64,000 nt of DNA from Stenotrophomonas maltophilia. Its GTDB lineage: Bacteria; Pseudomonadota; Gammaproteobacteria; Xanthomonadales; Xanthomonadaceae. The position numbers were made by a program, and so were the translations under genes. Positions within the stretch are counted from its first letter, which is position 1. Every line of letters starts with the position of its first letter. Under the pieces are notes generated by a model. It did not search any database. It was not told where the DNA came from and saw only the letters and a list, made by a program, of their open reading frames with translations. Below are positions 41,675 through 51,300 of the stretch, one piece after another. Where the stretch lies: NCBI GenBank assembly GCA_002387845.1, contig DGLB01000057.1:9425-73424 (forward strand), given 5' to 3'.

Positions 41675-42297
41675 GCCTGTCGCCAACACCACTGCTTCGT
41701 GAGCAAGCGTCAGTCTATTGAGCACTCAGCCTCAATCGATGCTCAGTGCTCACAGCAACAGCAGCAAGCACGCTTCACGCATCGGCGCGGCGTCTTCGGC
41801 CACAAAGGTGCGGGAGGTGCCGCAGATGGAGGTGGCCGCATGTAGCCGACCTGGCTTCGTGCAGGGTTGTCGGGATTCTTGCCCTTGAAGTCACCTGGGA
41901 GGATGGGGCGGAGTTGGTTTGGCGTGCTTCTAGAAGTCATGCATCCGACACTCCTTCATGAACCTTACGAATTCAACTTAGCTGACGGGAACGGCTACGT
42001 GTCGGTGCATGCCCGCTCCAGACATCAGCGGATAACGGGATATTGCAGGCCGAGGGCCCCAATTCAGCGAATCACGCCTTCAAGTGAACGACCTCCTTGG
42101 CGCTGGAGCGTTCATAGGTTGACGCGCATGGCGCATCACCACGGCCGACGAAGAGGCCCGATTTCCTACCTATTCACTCGCCATTTCACAATTTCACACT
42201 CCATCCACGTCGCCGGATTTCAACTGAATGCTGGGGAGAGCGCCTGCGGAAAACACCGCTATATTCCAGTCACCCCCAGATGAAGGAGAACCACCCC
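41675..42297. other. 620-bp gap with a possible small ORF, an inverted repeat and a decayed REP
   Basis: Contains an 11-bp inverted repeat GAGCACTCAGC/GCTCAGTGCTC with one mismatch (41720-41751), a degenerate REP at about 42118-42140, and the weak minus-strand ORF described separately. The plus-strand open frame 41867-42283 has no protein-like character. Confidence 0.45.
41743..41940 (-). CDS. Possible small ORF with a five-cysteine C-terminus (65 aa)
   Basis: A short minus-strand frame beginning MTSRSTPNQLRPILPGDFKG and ending RRCVKRACCCCCEH. AAGGAG lies ten bases upstream of the ATG, a reasonable ribosome site. The composition (Pro-rich middle, basic then Cys5 tail) is odd; the stop codon falls in the arm of an inverted repeat at 41720-41751. 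Nothing is recognised. It may equally be a chance frame. Confidence 0.25.
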   Translation of the reverse strand: MTSRSTPNQLRPILPGDFKGKNPDNPARSQVGYMRPPPSAAPPAPLWPKTPRRCVKRACCCCCEH

Positions 42298-42567
42298 ATG
42301 TTCCTGACCAAGCAGCACCTCAAGACCGCGAGCAAGCTGGGCGTTGCCCTCGTTGTCACTGCCGGCCTCAGCGCCTGCGCCACCTACAAGGATGAATTCG
42401 CCACCATCAACTCGCGCCTCGACAACCTGGACACCAAGGTCCAGGGCGCTGCGCAGAGTGCAGAGCAGGCCAACCAGTCCGCGCAGCAGGCCAACCAGCG
42501 TCTGGATGCCATCGAAGGCCGCGTACAGCAGCTTGAGAGCGCACCCCGCCGCGTGCCGCGCGGTTGA
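42298..42567 (+). CDS. Lpp/OprI-like alanine-zipper lipoprotein (89 aa)
   Basis: AAGGAG precedes ATG 42298. The signal MFLTKQHLKTASKLGVALVV continues TAGLSAC with a lipobox (LSAC). The mature part is one coiled coil with Ala-rich heptads (DNLDTKVQGAAQSAEQANQS, AQQANQRLDAIEGRVQQLES), as in Lpp and OprI trimers that span from outer membrane to peptidoglycan. Unlike E. coli Lpp it ends in RRVPRG and has no C-terminal lysine for covalent murein linkage. A strong terminator follows. Confidence 0.85.
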   Translation: MFLTKQHLKTASKLGVALVVTAGLSACATYKDEFATINSRLDNLDTKVQGAAQSAEQANQSAQQANQRLDAIEGRVQQLESAPRRVPRG

Positions 42568-42602
42568 TCCCTCCTCCACATTCGTTGAGGGATTTCTGAA
42601 TA

Positions 42603-42638
42603 GGGACCAGTGGCCGTTGCTGGCCACTGGTCCCTTTT
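42603..42638 (+). terminator. Rho-independent terminator after the Lpp-like gene
   Basis: GGGACCAGTGGCC (42603-42615) pairs perfectly with GGCCACTGGTCCC (42622-42634) across a six-base loop and is followed by TTTT. Confidence 0.88.
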
Positions 42639-42673
42639 AATCACGCCGTCCTTGTTTTGAAGAGTAGTCCCCC

Positions 42674-43405
42674 ATGCACGCACACCCCGCACGCCACGCC
42701 CTTCGCGGCGCACTCATCCTGGCACTGGCCTTTGCCGGCATCAGCGCGGCCAACGCGCAGGAAGCTGGGGTCGTGCAACCGGCCACCTCGCCCAACGATG
42801 AGCTGCCGCAGGACCAGCCTGTGTCCGACACCGTGATTGAACTGGCCGGCTGGGTAGTGGCAACCAAAGACACGCAGGGCTATCCCTTCGCGATCATGGA
42901 CAAGGGGGCGGCACAGATTCTGGTATTCGACGGCAACGGCAAGCTGCGCGGTGCAGCCCCGGGGCTGTTTGGTTCGGCCGTAGGCGATCACACGGCACCG
43001 GCGGTCACCCATGTCGCGCTGAGCGCCATTCCGGGGAAAGACCGCACCACGCCCGCCGGCCGCTTCATCGGCGGCTATGGCCCTGCCGCCGACGCTGAAA
43101 GCGTGCTGTGGGTGGACTACGATTCCGCCATTTCGCTGCACCCGATCCCGCCGGGCAGCAAGACCGAAAGGCGCGCAGAGCGCCTGGCTACGCCCACGCC
43201 GGACGACAACCGCATTTCCCACGGCTGCATCAATGTGTCGCCGACGTTCTATGAGGCAGTGATCAACCCCACGTTTGCGAAGGGTGGCGTGTTCTATGTG
43301 CTGCCGGACAAGGACTCGCTGGAGAAGACCTTCCCGGAATTCGCGGCTAGCCGCTCGGGGAAGTCGGCGAACGGGGCTGAGGGCGAGCGGCACGCCAGTA
43401 AGTAG
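42674..43405 (+). CDS. Periplasmic L,D-transpeptidase family protein (243 aa)
   Basis: Signal peptide at residues 1-27 (ALILALAFAGISAANA). The YkuD-type catalytic motif reads SHGCINVSPTFYEAV with His183 and the nucleophile Cys185; upstream TPAGRF and the VLWVDYDSAISLHP strand fit the fold. L,D-transpeptidases make 3-3 cross-links or attach proteins to murein. The motif HGCINVSP differs from the common HGCIRL/M and fits a subgroup seen in related genera. It is the next gene after the Lpp-like lipoprotein, though separated by a terminator. Confidence 0.85.
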   Translation: MHAHPARHALRGALILALAFAGISAANAQEAGVVQPATSPNDELPQDQPVSDTVIELAGWVVATKDTQGYPFAIMDKGAAQILVFDGNGKLRGAAPGLFGSAVGDHTAPAVTHVALSAIPGKDRTTPAGRFIGGYGPAADAESVLWVDYDSAISLHPIPPGSKTERRAERLATPTPDDNRISHGCINVSPTFYEAVINPTFAKGGVFYVLPDKDSLEKTFPEFAASRSGKSANGAEGERHASK

Positions 43406-43417
43406 GCGATCTCGCGC

Positions 43418-44314
43418 TCAGCGTGCCTGTTGAGTGCGCTCCAGTAGCCAGTCGATAAACGCAGAAAGCCGTGCATTCTGCGGCTTCCCCGGTGGATAGA
43501 CCACATGCAGCGGGAAAGGCGCGCGTTTCCAGTCGGCAAGAATCTCAACCAGCTCCCCCCGCTCCGCGGCGGGTTGTGCAAAGCGAGCGAAATGTTGGCC
43601 AATGCCGAGGCCGGCTTTCATCAAGGCAAGATGCGCCTCACCGTCATTGGTGGTGAACTTCGCGGTGGGTACCTCGACCCGCTCTGTTCCGCGGTTAAAC
43701 ACCATCGCTGCGGGCCGCTCGGTGCCTGATGCGAAATAACCAGCAATCTCATGCTTCTCCAGCAGTTCGGTGGGGTGTTCAGGGGTTCCGCGTCGGGCCA
43801 GGTACGCCGGTGAGGCGTAAGTGCCGTACTCAAGATCCATCAGCTTCCGCGCCACCAGCAGCGGGTCGCCCAGCGCGCCACCGCGGATCACGCAGTCGAC
43901 CCCCTCGCCCACGATGTTGACCTGTCGGTCGCTGACTCCAAGGGCAACCTCTACTTCGGGAAAGCGCTCCGAGAAGTCGGCCAGCGCCGGTATCAACAGG
44001 TGCCGCGCCACCGTAGCCGGCACATCGATGCGCAGCCGACCACGCGGACGCAGGCCATGCGCCTTGATGGCGTTGTCGGCGACGTCCAGTTCGGCCAGCA
44101 GGCGTGCAGCATGCTCGTAGTACGCGATACCCTCCGGCGTGACGGTCACCTGCCGGGTCGTGCGCTGTACCAGCCGGACCCCAAGGTAGGCCTCCAAGTC
44201 GTAGATCAGCTTGCTGGCACTCGAACGCGGCATCGAAAGCTGGCTGGCCGCCCGGCTGAAGGATTCGGTTTCAACCAGACGTACAAACACGCGCATTGCC
44301 ACGAGCTGGTTCAT
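43418..44314 (-). CDS. LysR family transcriptional regulator (298 aa)
   Basis: Winged HTH at residues 1-60 (MNQLVAMRVFVRLVETESFS, LSMPRSSASKLIYDLEAYLG) and a substrate-binding domain (RLRIDVPATVARHLLIPALA onward). ATG 44314 is used; a GTG directly before it is possible. Divergent from a nitroreductase-like gene with a 22-bp palindrome in the 118-bp intergenic region, so it probably regulates that gene and itself. The effector is unknown. Confidence 0.92.
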   Translation of the reverse strand: MNQLVAMRVFVRLVETESFSRAASQLSMPRSSASKLIYDLEAYLGVRLVQRTTRQVTVTPEGIAYYEHAARLLAELDVADNAIKAHGLRPRGRLRIDVPATVARHLLIPALADFSERFPEVEVALGVSDRQVNIVGEGVDCVIRGGALGDPLLVARKLMDLEYGTYASPAYLARRGTPEHPTELLEKHEIAGYFASGTERPAAMVFNRGTERVEVPTAKFTTNDGEAHLALMKAGLGIGQHFARFAQPAAERGELVEILADWKRAPFPLHVVYPPGKPQNARLSAFIDWLLERTQQAR

Positions 44315-44336
44315 CACTTAGCCCACTTGATTGTCG

Positions 44337-44358
44337 ATTGTCCATGCATGTGGATAAT
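44337..44358. promoter_or_regulatory. Candidate LysR operator between lysR and nitroreductase genes
   Basis: ATTGTCCA-TGCATG-TGGATAAT is a 22-bp dyad with one mismatch per arm pair, centred about 34 bp from the lysR start and 85 bp from the divergent gene start. Confidence 0.55.
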
Positions 44359-44432
44359 CATGCCACGAAGGCAAGATTTTCGCGGGCAAAAACTGTCATA
44401 TCTTGGTTTCCAACCCTACATGGAACCCGCAG

Positions 44433-45272
44433 ATGAAGACCCAGCAACAGCTCCTTTCCGCTCGCTACGGCCAGCAACCCGTTCCGGACATGCTCTGGAA
44501 CGACCAGATCGCTGCCTTGGTATCCCACCGAACGGCGCGTGCCTATCTTCCGGATCCGGTGCAGGCCGGCGCGCTTGAGGCCATCGTCGCCGCCGCCCAA
44601 TCGGCATCTGTTTCGTCCAATCATCATCAATGGAGTGTGGTCGCCGTCACCGAGCCTGCGCTCAAGGCGCAGCTCTCCGAACTGGCCCAAGGCTCTGCAG
44701 GTCATGGCAACCCGCACATGTACGAGGCACCGGTGCTGCTGCTGTGGGTCGCCGATCTATCTCGCAATGCTGCCATCGCGGCCGACGCCGGTACGCCGAA
44801 CATCGTGCACGGGCACTTGGATGCTTTCCTGATGTCCAGCGTGGACGCGGCACTGGCATCGCAGAACGCCGTGGTGGCGGCAGAGTCACTCGGCTTGGCG
44901 GTCTGCTACATCGGGGGCATGCGAAACCGTGCCGCTGAGGTGGCCCAACTCGTCGGCCTTCCGAAGCTGGCCTATGTGGTGTTCGGAATGACGTTGGGCC
45001 ACCCGGACCCGAAGCGCATGAGCGAGTTCACGCCCAGACCTCAGCAGGCGGTGGTGCTGCACCATAACCGCTACGACGCCGATGCGGCGGCGCAGGCTTT
45101 GCAGACCTACGACCAAGCCTTTGATGGCATGCGGGAAACGTTGGCCGCGCGCTTCGGGGTGCAACTCAAAGCATGGCGCGAAGGTGTTCGCGGGTCGGTG
45201 CAGGTGGACTACATGGACGGGCGGGAGAACCTTCGGAAGACAGTGCAGGAGCGGGGGTTCGAGTTGAGATAA
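44433..45272 (+). CDS. NfsA-like NADPH-dependent flavin oxidoreductase/nitroreductase (279 aa)
   Basis: Nitroreductase-fold FMN enzyme: SHRTARAYLPDPVQAGALEA (FMN-binding RRSxR-like region), AAQSASVSSNHHQWSVVAVT, SSVDAALASQNAVVAAESLG, and the late GLPKLAYVVFGMTLGHPD of the NfsA/Frp group. Such enzymes reduce nitroaromatics, quinones or flavins with NADPH. ATG 44433 is chosen over an upstream in-frame ATG. Divergent LysR regulator suggests inducible expression. Confidence 0.9.
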   Translation: MKTQQQLLSARYGQQPVPDMLWNDQIAALVSHRTARAYLPDPVQAGALEAIVAAAQSASVSSNHHQWSVVAVTEPALKAQLSELAQGSAGHGNPHMYEAPVLLLWVADLSRNAAIAADAGTPNIVHGHLDAFLMSSVDAALASQNAVVAAESLGLAVCYIGGMRNRAAEVAQLVGLPKLAYVVFGMTLGHPDPKRMSEFTPRPQQAVVLHHNRYDADAAAQALQTYDQAFDGMRETLAARFGVQLKAWREGVRGSVQVDYMDGRENLRKTVQERGFELR

Positions 45273-45501
45273 CCGAGCTGCAGATGGCGCAATGACGCCC
45301 GCAGCGGTGACCGCCCTCCCTTCGGGCTACCTTCTCCGACAACTCGTTGCGGTGCTCCTTTCACCCACTGAGGTTAATGGAGAGTACGAAATCGCGGATC
45401 AGGGGCTGAAAATCGTGCTCAGTAACGCGGTGAACCAAGACTTGTCCAGGGGGCGTATGAATAGGCAGTCGGCCTGATTGCGGTAATACGTGATGGCGCA
45501 A

Positions 45502-45535
45502 GGCCCTGCGACGGCGTATAACCGCCGACAGGGCC
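45502..45535. terminator. Two-tier GC hairpin before the nuclease-like gene
   Basis: GGCCCTG..CAGGGCC with an inner CGGCG..CGCCG stem, in the 290-bp gap (45273-45562) that otherwise shows no gene. It has no T tract and could be a terminator or a leader structure. Confidence 0.4.
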
Positions 45536-45562
45536 GCGACTCAGAAAAGGCAGGGATGCGCT

Positions 45563-46138
45563 ATGGGAGATTGGGACTTTCTGTACGAGATGCATGAGCG
45601 CGGCTGCTCCCCGGAGGAGATCGCAGATGCCAGGGCGTGTGGCTACGCTCCTTGGGAATCGATCCACCTGGAAGCAGAGTGGCTCGACAGCGAGTTGGAT
45701 GACGTGGATGTTGTCGATGCTCGCTTAGCGGGCTCCGGTACGCCGTTCAAAAGCCGAGAAGGATTCCCGCGTAGTTTCAGAGAGCAGGCTGAGATCCTTC
45801 AGGACCTTATAGACTCGGCCATTCGACACTTCGAGAACACGGGCCGATACCTTCAGATATGGGGAGAACTCGGCGAGATATACGCTGAAGTTATGCATGG
45901 GTTGCGCCGACATGGCACGCACCATGCCGGATCAGACGGCACCATCGACGGAGTTCGGGTTGAGGTGAAAACCATCTCGCCGGAGAAGCGAGGTCGTACC
46001 GTGACGGTGAGGAGCCAAGGCGACTTCGAGAAGCTCATGATCGTGCGGATTGATCGTAATTTCAGTTTCAAGGCGAAGCTGTTTGACAGAAGCGAGCTGA
46101 AAAGCGCCGGAGAAAAGTGCATGAACGCAACGTTCTAG
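45563..46138 (+). CDS. Predicted PD-(D/E)XK nuclease-like protein (191 aa), possibly DUF6998
   Basis: The N-terminal third is acidic (MGDWDFLYEMHERGCSPEEI, EWLDSELDDVDVVDARL). The C-terminal half reads LQIWGELGEIYAEVMHGL, then GSDGTIDGVRVEVKTISPEK with D125, E134 and K136, the spacing of a PD-(D/E)XK active site, and a final LMIVRIDRNFSFKAKLFDRS strand. This matches my recollection of the DUF6998 family, a restriction-endonuclease-like group; the assignment needs a profile search. No methyltransferase gene is adjacent. Codon use is less GC-biased than in neighbours. Confidence 0.65.
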   Translation: MGDWDFLYEMHERGCSPEEIADARACGYAPWESIHLEAEWLDSELDDVDVVDARLAGSGTPFKSREGFPRSFREQAEILQDLIDSAIRHFENTGRYLQIWGELGEIYAEVMHGLRRHGTHHAGSDGTIDGVRVEVKTISPEKRGRTVTVRSQGDFEKLMIVRIDRNFSFKAKLFDRSELKSAGEKCMNATF

Positions 46139-46201
46139 CAGCTTCGCTGCAGATCGATCACTGACGTGAAAGGATCAATCCAGCCCGCCATAAGGTCTTG
46201 C

Positions 46202-46534
46202 ATGCGACGTACCTTCCACGTACTTCTCTTATCGGTCATACCTCTTTCCAGCCTCGCGCATAGCGGGGGTCTCGATAAGAATGGTTGCCACAATGATCGA
46301 AAGACGGGTGGATATCATTGCCACCACGCGTCCGCATCCTCGCCGCGCAGCTCATACGCACCTGACAGCCGCCTAACTACGGGGCGGTCGGGCGGATCCG
46401 CGGCCTTCGCGAACTGCGCGGAAGCTCGCGCCGCTGGGGCCGCGCCGGTCAGGCGTGGAGATCCCGGATACGGACCCCATCTTGACCGCGACAACGACGG
46501 AGTTGGGTGTGAGCCCTATCGTGGTCGAAGGTAG
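46202..46534 (+). CDS. Exported YHYH/excalibur calcium-binding domain protein (110 aa)
   Basis: Signal peptide MRRTFHVLLLSVIPLSSLAH, followed by the metal-binding-like SGGLDKNGCHNDRKTGGYHC (YHYH domain) and an excalibur domain FANCAEARAAGAAPVRRGDP with the calcium loop LDRDNDGVGCEP. Excalibur domains often occur beside secreted nucleases (thermonuclease); here no nuclease domain is fused. The ribosome site is weak (AAGG). Function unknown. Confidence 0.75.
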   Translation: MRRTFHVLLLSVIPLSSLAHSGGLDKNGCHNDRKTGGYHCHHASASSPRSSYAPDSRLTTGRSGGSAAFANCAEARAAGAAPVRRGDPGYGPHLDRDNDGVGCEPYRGRR

Positions 46535-46625
46535 GCACCGCGCGGGAACTCTGTCCATCATCTTTGCTGTAGTTGATGAGGCGTACTACGCGAACGCGTG
46601 GCTGCGCCTCACTCGTAACCCCACC

Positions 46626-47027
46626 TCACTCCGCGACGAACGTAACCGGCACCCGCACCCGGCTCCGAACCGGCTTGCCTGCTTCCTGCGCGGGCGTGAA
46701 ACGCCAGGCGGCGGCCGCTTCAATCGCGGCGGCGTCCAGCTTCGGATAACCGCTGGATCTATCCATCGTTACTTTGGAAATGGCCCCTTCCGCATCCACG
46801 TCCAAGACCAGTACAACCGTACCTGATTCAAAGTCATCAGCTGATCCGCTTGGATAACGTGGCGGTGGGTTGTACACGGCCTGCGGAAAGATAAAGTCGG
46901 AGTGCGCTGGCGGAGGTGGGGGCGGCGGCGGAGTGTCCGCCGATGCACCGCCACCGACGGCCAGCAGCACTACAGTCAGCAGGCAGCGCATTACGCGGCG
47001 AATGGCTGAAGCCCTGATGGCGTCCAT
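46626..47027 (-). CDS. Exported TonB C-terminal-domain protein, copy 1 (133 aa)
   Basis: GGAAGG nine bases upstream supports the start at 47027. Residues 13-31 (MRCLLTVVLLAVGGGASA) are a signal peptide rather than the long anchor of classical TonB; a run of eight prolines follows. The rest is one TonB C-terminal domain: YPSGSADDFESGTVVLVLDV, ISKVTMDRSSGYPKLDAAAI, EAAAAWRFTPAQEAGKPVRS. It closely resembles the protein at 52957-53352. With no membrane anchor it cannot work as a standard energy transducer. Confidence 0.78.
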   Translation of the reverse strand: MDAIRASAIRRVMRCLLTVVLLAVGGGASADTPPPPPPPPAHSDFIFPQAVYNPPPRYPSGSADDFESGTVVLVLDVDAEGAISKVTMDRSSGYPKLDAAAIEAAAAWRFTPAQEAGKPVRSRVRVPVTFVAE

Positions 47028-47195
47028 GCGTCAAAACCTTCCAATGGCTGGGATCTGGCGCGATGGTACCGTGCGGACCGGCACCCGAACAGCGCTCCAT
47101 CTTGGTGCCAGCAGCAATGCTAGTATCCATGCCCACATGAAGCCGTGGCATGTATCTGGAGCGGGAAAGGAATGAGAACGTTCAAGGAGGAATCG

Positions 47196-48185
47196 ATGCG
47201 AACCCTTGTTCGCGCCATCTTCGTGATGGGTCTGGCCGCAGTCGCCTGCAACGTCCAGGCCGCCGATAAAGACCACGCTGCCCGTCTTAAAACCCTGCGC
47301 GCGGCCGCCAAGGCGGGCGACGCGAAGGCCGAATATGACCTTGCGTACCTGTATCTACGGGGCGCAGGTGTAACGCGGAATGAGAAAACAGCCGCCAACT
47401 GGTACCTCAAGTCGGCCGAGCAGGGTTATGCACCCGCCCAGTCCGCGCTTGGCACGTTGTATCTGCGCGGAACCGGCGTGCCCAAGGACGAAGCCCAGGC
47501 GCTGGTCTGGGTGCGCAAAGCCGCCGACCAGGGCGAGGCACTGGCGCAGTCCGACCTCGGCATGATGTATCTGCGGGGCATGGCCGTGCCGCAGGATGAT
47601 GCCCAGGCTGTCATCTGGCTGCGCAAGGGAGCTGGGCAGGGGGCTCCGGCGGCGCAGCACAACCTGGCCAGCCTGTATGAGCGTGGCGGTGCCGGCCTGG
47701 ACAAAGACGAAGCCGAGGCCATCGGCTGGTACACCAAGGCGGCAGTCCAACCCTCATGGGAGCTGGGCGTCATCCAGTCCCGCCAGAAGCTGTGCGACTT
47801 TGGCGGGGAGCAGAAGGTGTGGTGCTCCGAAATCCATACGCCGGGTGCCTTCGGTCCGCTGGAAAAGCTCACTGCGGCAGCAGAGCAGGGTGACATCCAG
47901 GCAGTGACCAACCTCGGCGATGTCCATCGCGCCGGTATCGGCGTGCCCAAGGACGAAGCCCAGGCCGCCGGCTGGTACCGCAAGGCCGCCGAACTGGGCG
48001 ACGCGCGCGCTCAAAGCCAGCTGGGCTACATGTACGCCAACGGGGAGGGGGTACCCAAGAATGAGGACCAGTCTGTTGCCTGGTACTGCAAGGCGGCGGC
48101 ACAGGGACATTCCAGGGCGATCGCCAATCTGGGCATCATGCGTGCGCTGGGCCAGATGACGGTCAAAGACTGCGCCGAGCGCTAA
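47196..48185 (+). CDS. Exported Sel1-repeat protein (329 aa)
   Basis: AAGGAGG five bases before ATG 47196. Signal peptide MRTLVRAIFVMGLAAVACNV followed by QAAD. At least six Sel1 units of about 36 residues follow, each with the A..DLG.MYLRG..VP.D.A.A..W..KAA pattern. The fourth/fifth unit is interrupted by a Cys-containing insert (QKLCDFGGEQKVWCSEIHTP). Sel1 proteins are adaptor scaffolds in signalling and host interaction. It lies upstream of the large M48 peptidase gene. Confidence 0.85.
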   Translation: MRTLVRAIFVMGLAAVACNVQAADKDHAARLKTLRAAAKAGDAKAEYDLAYLYLRGAGVTRNEKTAANWYLKSAEQGYAPAQSALGTLYLRGTGVPKDEAQALVWVRKAADQGEALAQSDLGMMYLRGMAVPQDDAQAVIWLRKGAGQGAPAAQHNLASLYERGGAGLDKDEAEAIGWYTKAAVQPSWELGVIQSRQKLCDFGGEQKVWCSEIHTPGAFGPLEKLTAAAEQGDIQAVTNLGDVHRAGIGVPKDEAQAAGWYRKAAELGDARAQSQLGYMYANGEGVPKNEDQSVAWYCKAAAQGHSRAIANLGIMRALGQMTVKDCAER

Positions 48186-48353
48186 GGGCGCACCACTATC
48201 GTCTCACTTGTTACGCCAAGCTTTTTGGCCAGCAGCGAGATGGCACCCGCCCCTCACACCGTGCACAATCCCCCCACACCGGGCATGACGCCCGGTCCGC
48301 TCCGCGTCACGTCCGGGGGGACGGCATGGAGCACGACAACAGGGGGATACACC

Positions 48354-51300
48354 ATGGATTCGCTCTATCCGGCGGGGCCTTCGGCCGTGCCTGCACAGCT
48401 CACCGCGCCCAGCTCTGCCTATCGCCGCCACGCCTGGCTGGCGGTGGCCGGTCTGCTTACCTTCGCCGCCGCCTACTTCGCCCTGATGGGCTGGTTCGGC
48501 TGGACCGCCTTCCGCATGCTGCGCACGCTGCTCTCTGGCGAGGGCGGCAGCGCGCTGATCAACGCCATCGTTGGCGGCTGCGCGTTGTTCCTGGCCGTGT
48601 TCATGGCCAAGGGGCTGATCTTCCTCAAGCGCGGCCAGGCCTCCAAAGACCTGGAGCTGAAGCCGGCCGACCAGCCGGAGCTGTTCGCCTTCCTGCACCG
48701 CCTGGCCGACGAGGCCGGCGCGCCGCGACCGAAGCGGGTGTATCTGTCGCCGCGGGTCAACGCCGGCGTGTTCTATGACCTGTCGCTGGTCAATCTGCTG
48801 TTCCCCTCGCGCAAGAACCTGGACATCGGCCTGGCGCTGGTGAACGTGCTGAACCTCACCGAGTTCAAGGCGGTGCTGGGCCACGAGTTCGGCCACTTCG
48901 CACAGCGCACCATGGCGGTCGGCCGCTGGGTGTACATCGCCCACCAGGTGGCCACCCAGCTGGTGGCGCGACGTGACGCGCTGGACACCTTCCTGGCCGG
49001 CCTGTCGCGCACCGACTTCCGCATTGCGTGGGTGGGCTGGACGCTGTCGATCATCATCTGGGCGATCCGCTCGCTGGTGGACACCGCCTTCAGCGTGGTC
49101 ACCCTTTCCGAGCGCGCGCTCTCGCGCGAGATGGAATACCAGGCCGATCTGGTGGCCGCCTCACTGGCCGGCAGCGACGCGCTGGTGCATGCGCTGCACC
49201 GCCTGGGCGCGGCCGACGAAGCCTGGGGCCGCACGCTGGGCTTCGCCTCGCGCGAGTTCGAGGCCGGCCGCGCGGTGGCCGACCTGTTCGCAGTGCAGGC
49301 GCGCATGATCGCCAACCTGCGCCGGGTCACCCCGGACCCCATGTACGCCGACCCGCCGCAGCTGCCCGAACACGAGCGCGAGCAGCACCGCGTGTTCCGC
49401 AACGAGATGGTGCGCGCACCGCAGATGTGGTCCACCCATCCGGCCAACGCCGACCGCGAGAACAACCTGAAGCGACGCTATGTGGCGGCCGTCATCGACG
49501 AGCGCCCGGCGATGCTGCTGTTCCGCGATGCCGATGCACTCAAGCACCAGCTGTCGCGCGACATGCTGCGCGAGACCCCGCCGGCATTTGCCGAAGCGGC
49601 CGAATCGCTGAGCCGGCTGGATGCCGAGTTTGAAGTCCGCGCCCTGCACCAGCGCTACCAGGGGACCTACCTGCGCCGCTCGTTCCTGCGCAGTGTGGCC
49701 ACCCCGGGCGAACTGTTCCTCGGGTCGCTGCCAGTGCTGGAGGACGCCGCGCTGCGCGAGCGGATCGCGGCGCTCTATGCACCCGCCCACGGCGAGGCAC
49801 TGCAGCAGCTGAAGCGGTTGGAAGACGAACGCGCCACGCTGGACGCCGCACGCGCGGGTCATCTGCGCGCTGCCGGAAACCGCGTGCACTGGCGCAGCCA
49901 GGTGCTGGACACCAAGCGGTTGGGCCCGGCCATTGCCACGTTGGATGCAGAGATCGCGCCGCTGCGGCAGGCGGTGTTCCTGCACGACCAGGAATGCCGC
50001 AGCCTGCACCGGCTGGCGGCACGCCGCAACGGTGAGGGCTGGGAGGCACTGCTGGAAGGCCAGGTTGGCCTGATGCACTTCTGCGAGCACGTCGAGGCGG
50101 ACCTGCGCGATGTGTACGGGGTGTTCGTCAACACCATGCAGGTGGTCACCGCCGACAACCGCGTTTCCGAAAAGGAACTGCGTCGCTTGATCGCGGCGGC
50201 CAACATGACCCAGCGGGCCCTGGCGGCGATCTACGACCAGGCGCGCTTCTGCACTGTGGATGAAACCGTGATCGCGCATGGCGGCCAGCCGCTGCAGGAA
50301 GCGCTGGGCGAATTCGGTCTGGCGCTGGCGACGGAACACAACATCAACGACTGGGTCCGCAACGCGGGTGCCTGGGTCGAACATACCTGTGCCGCCCTGT
50401 CGCGCCTGCGTGCGGCCACGCTGGAAGCGCTGCTGGCCAACGAGGACGCGGTGGTGGAACGCCTGGGCACGGGCGAGGCCGTGCCGACTGCGCCGGAGCC
50501 TTCCCGGGTGCCGAAGGACTACCCGGTGCTGCTGCCGGGCAAGGAACGCAAGCTGCAGACCAAGCTGGGCTTGTGGGACCGGTTCCAGACTGCGGATGGC
50601 TGGGTTGCCAGCGTTGCGCGTGGCACGGTGGCGGCGGCCATCGTCGTCGGCGTTCTGGTGGTCGGCATGCACACGGGAACCGCAACCGTGACGCTGTACA
50701 ACGGATTGGCGATTCCCGTGCGGGTCAGCATCGACGGTAGCAGCGTCAGGCTGGATCCTTTGCAGAGTGCCACCCTGGACGTGCAGCCAGGAATCCGCCA
50801 TAACGTGGTAACCCACACTGCGGACGGCCATTTGGTCGAGTCCTTCGAGAGTGATCGGATCACGGGTCGCTCGCACTTCGCCTACAACGTCGCGGGTGCG
50901 GCACCCCTGTATGAGTGGTCAGCCGTTTATGGCAGTGCAAAGGAAGAAAAAGAGCGCCCACTGGGTGCCGAGCGTTGGTTGGCCACGGACGCCGACCACG
51001 TGATGGAGACGCCGCCGGAAACCATCCAGATCGGGAAGTACGAGGATGGCGGCAGGCGTACCGTTGTATCGGCCGCAGGCGACCTGCTTCCCGAGCAACA
51101 GGTGGAAATGCTGACCAACGCCAAACAGCGTGACGCCATGATCGCGGCGCATCTGCGCTGGGACCCGCCGGAGTCCCCGCGTGTGGTGATGTGGCTGTCC
51201 TTGGCCGCGACCTATCTGGAGTCGGTGAACGACGTTGTTGCCGATCGGCTGACTCGCCATCCCGAAGATGTCGCGGCGTTGCGCATGCAGCAGGATCTCG

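Noticed and set aside
41867..42283. A 138-residue plus-strand open frame
   Set aside because: Basic, low-similarity composition, no ribosome site and overlap with a decayed REP element.
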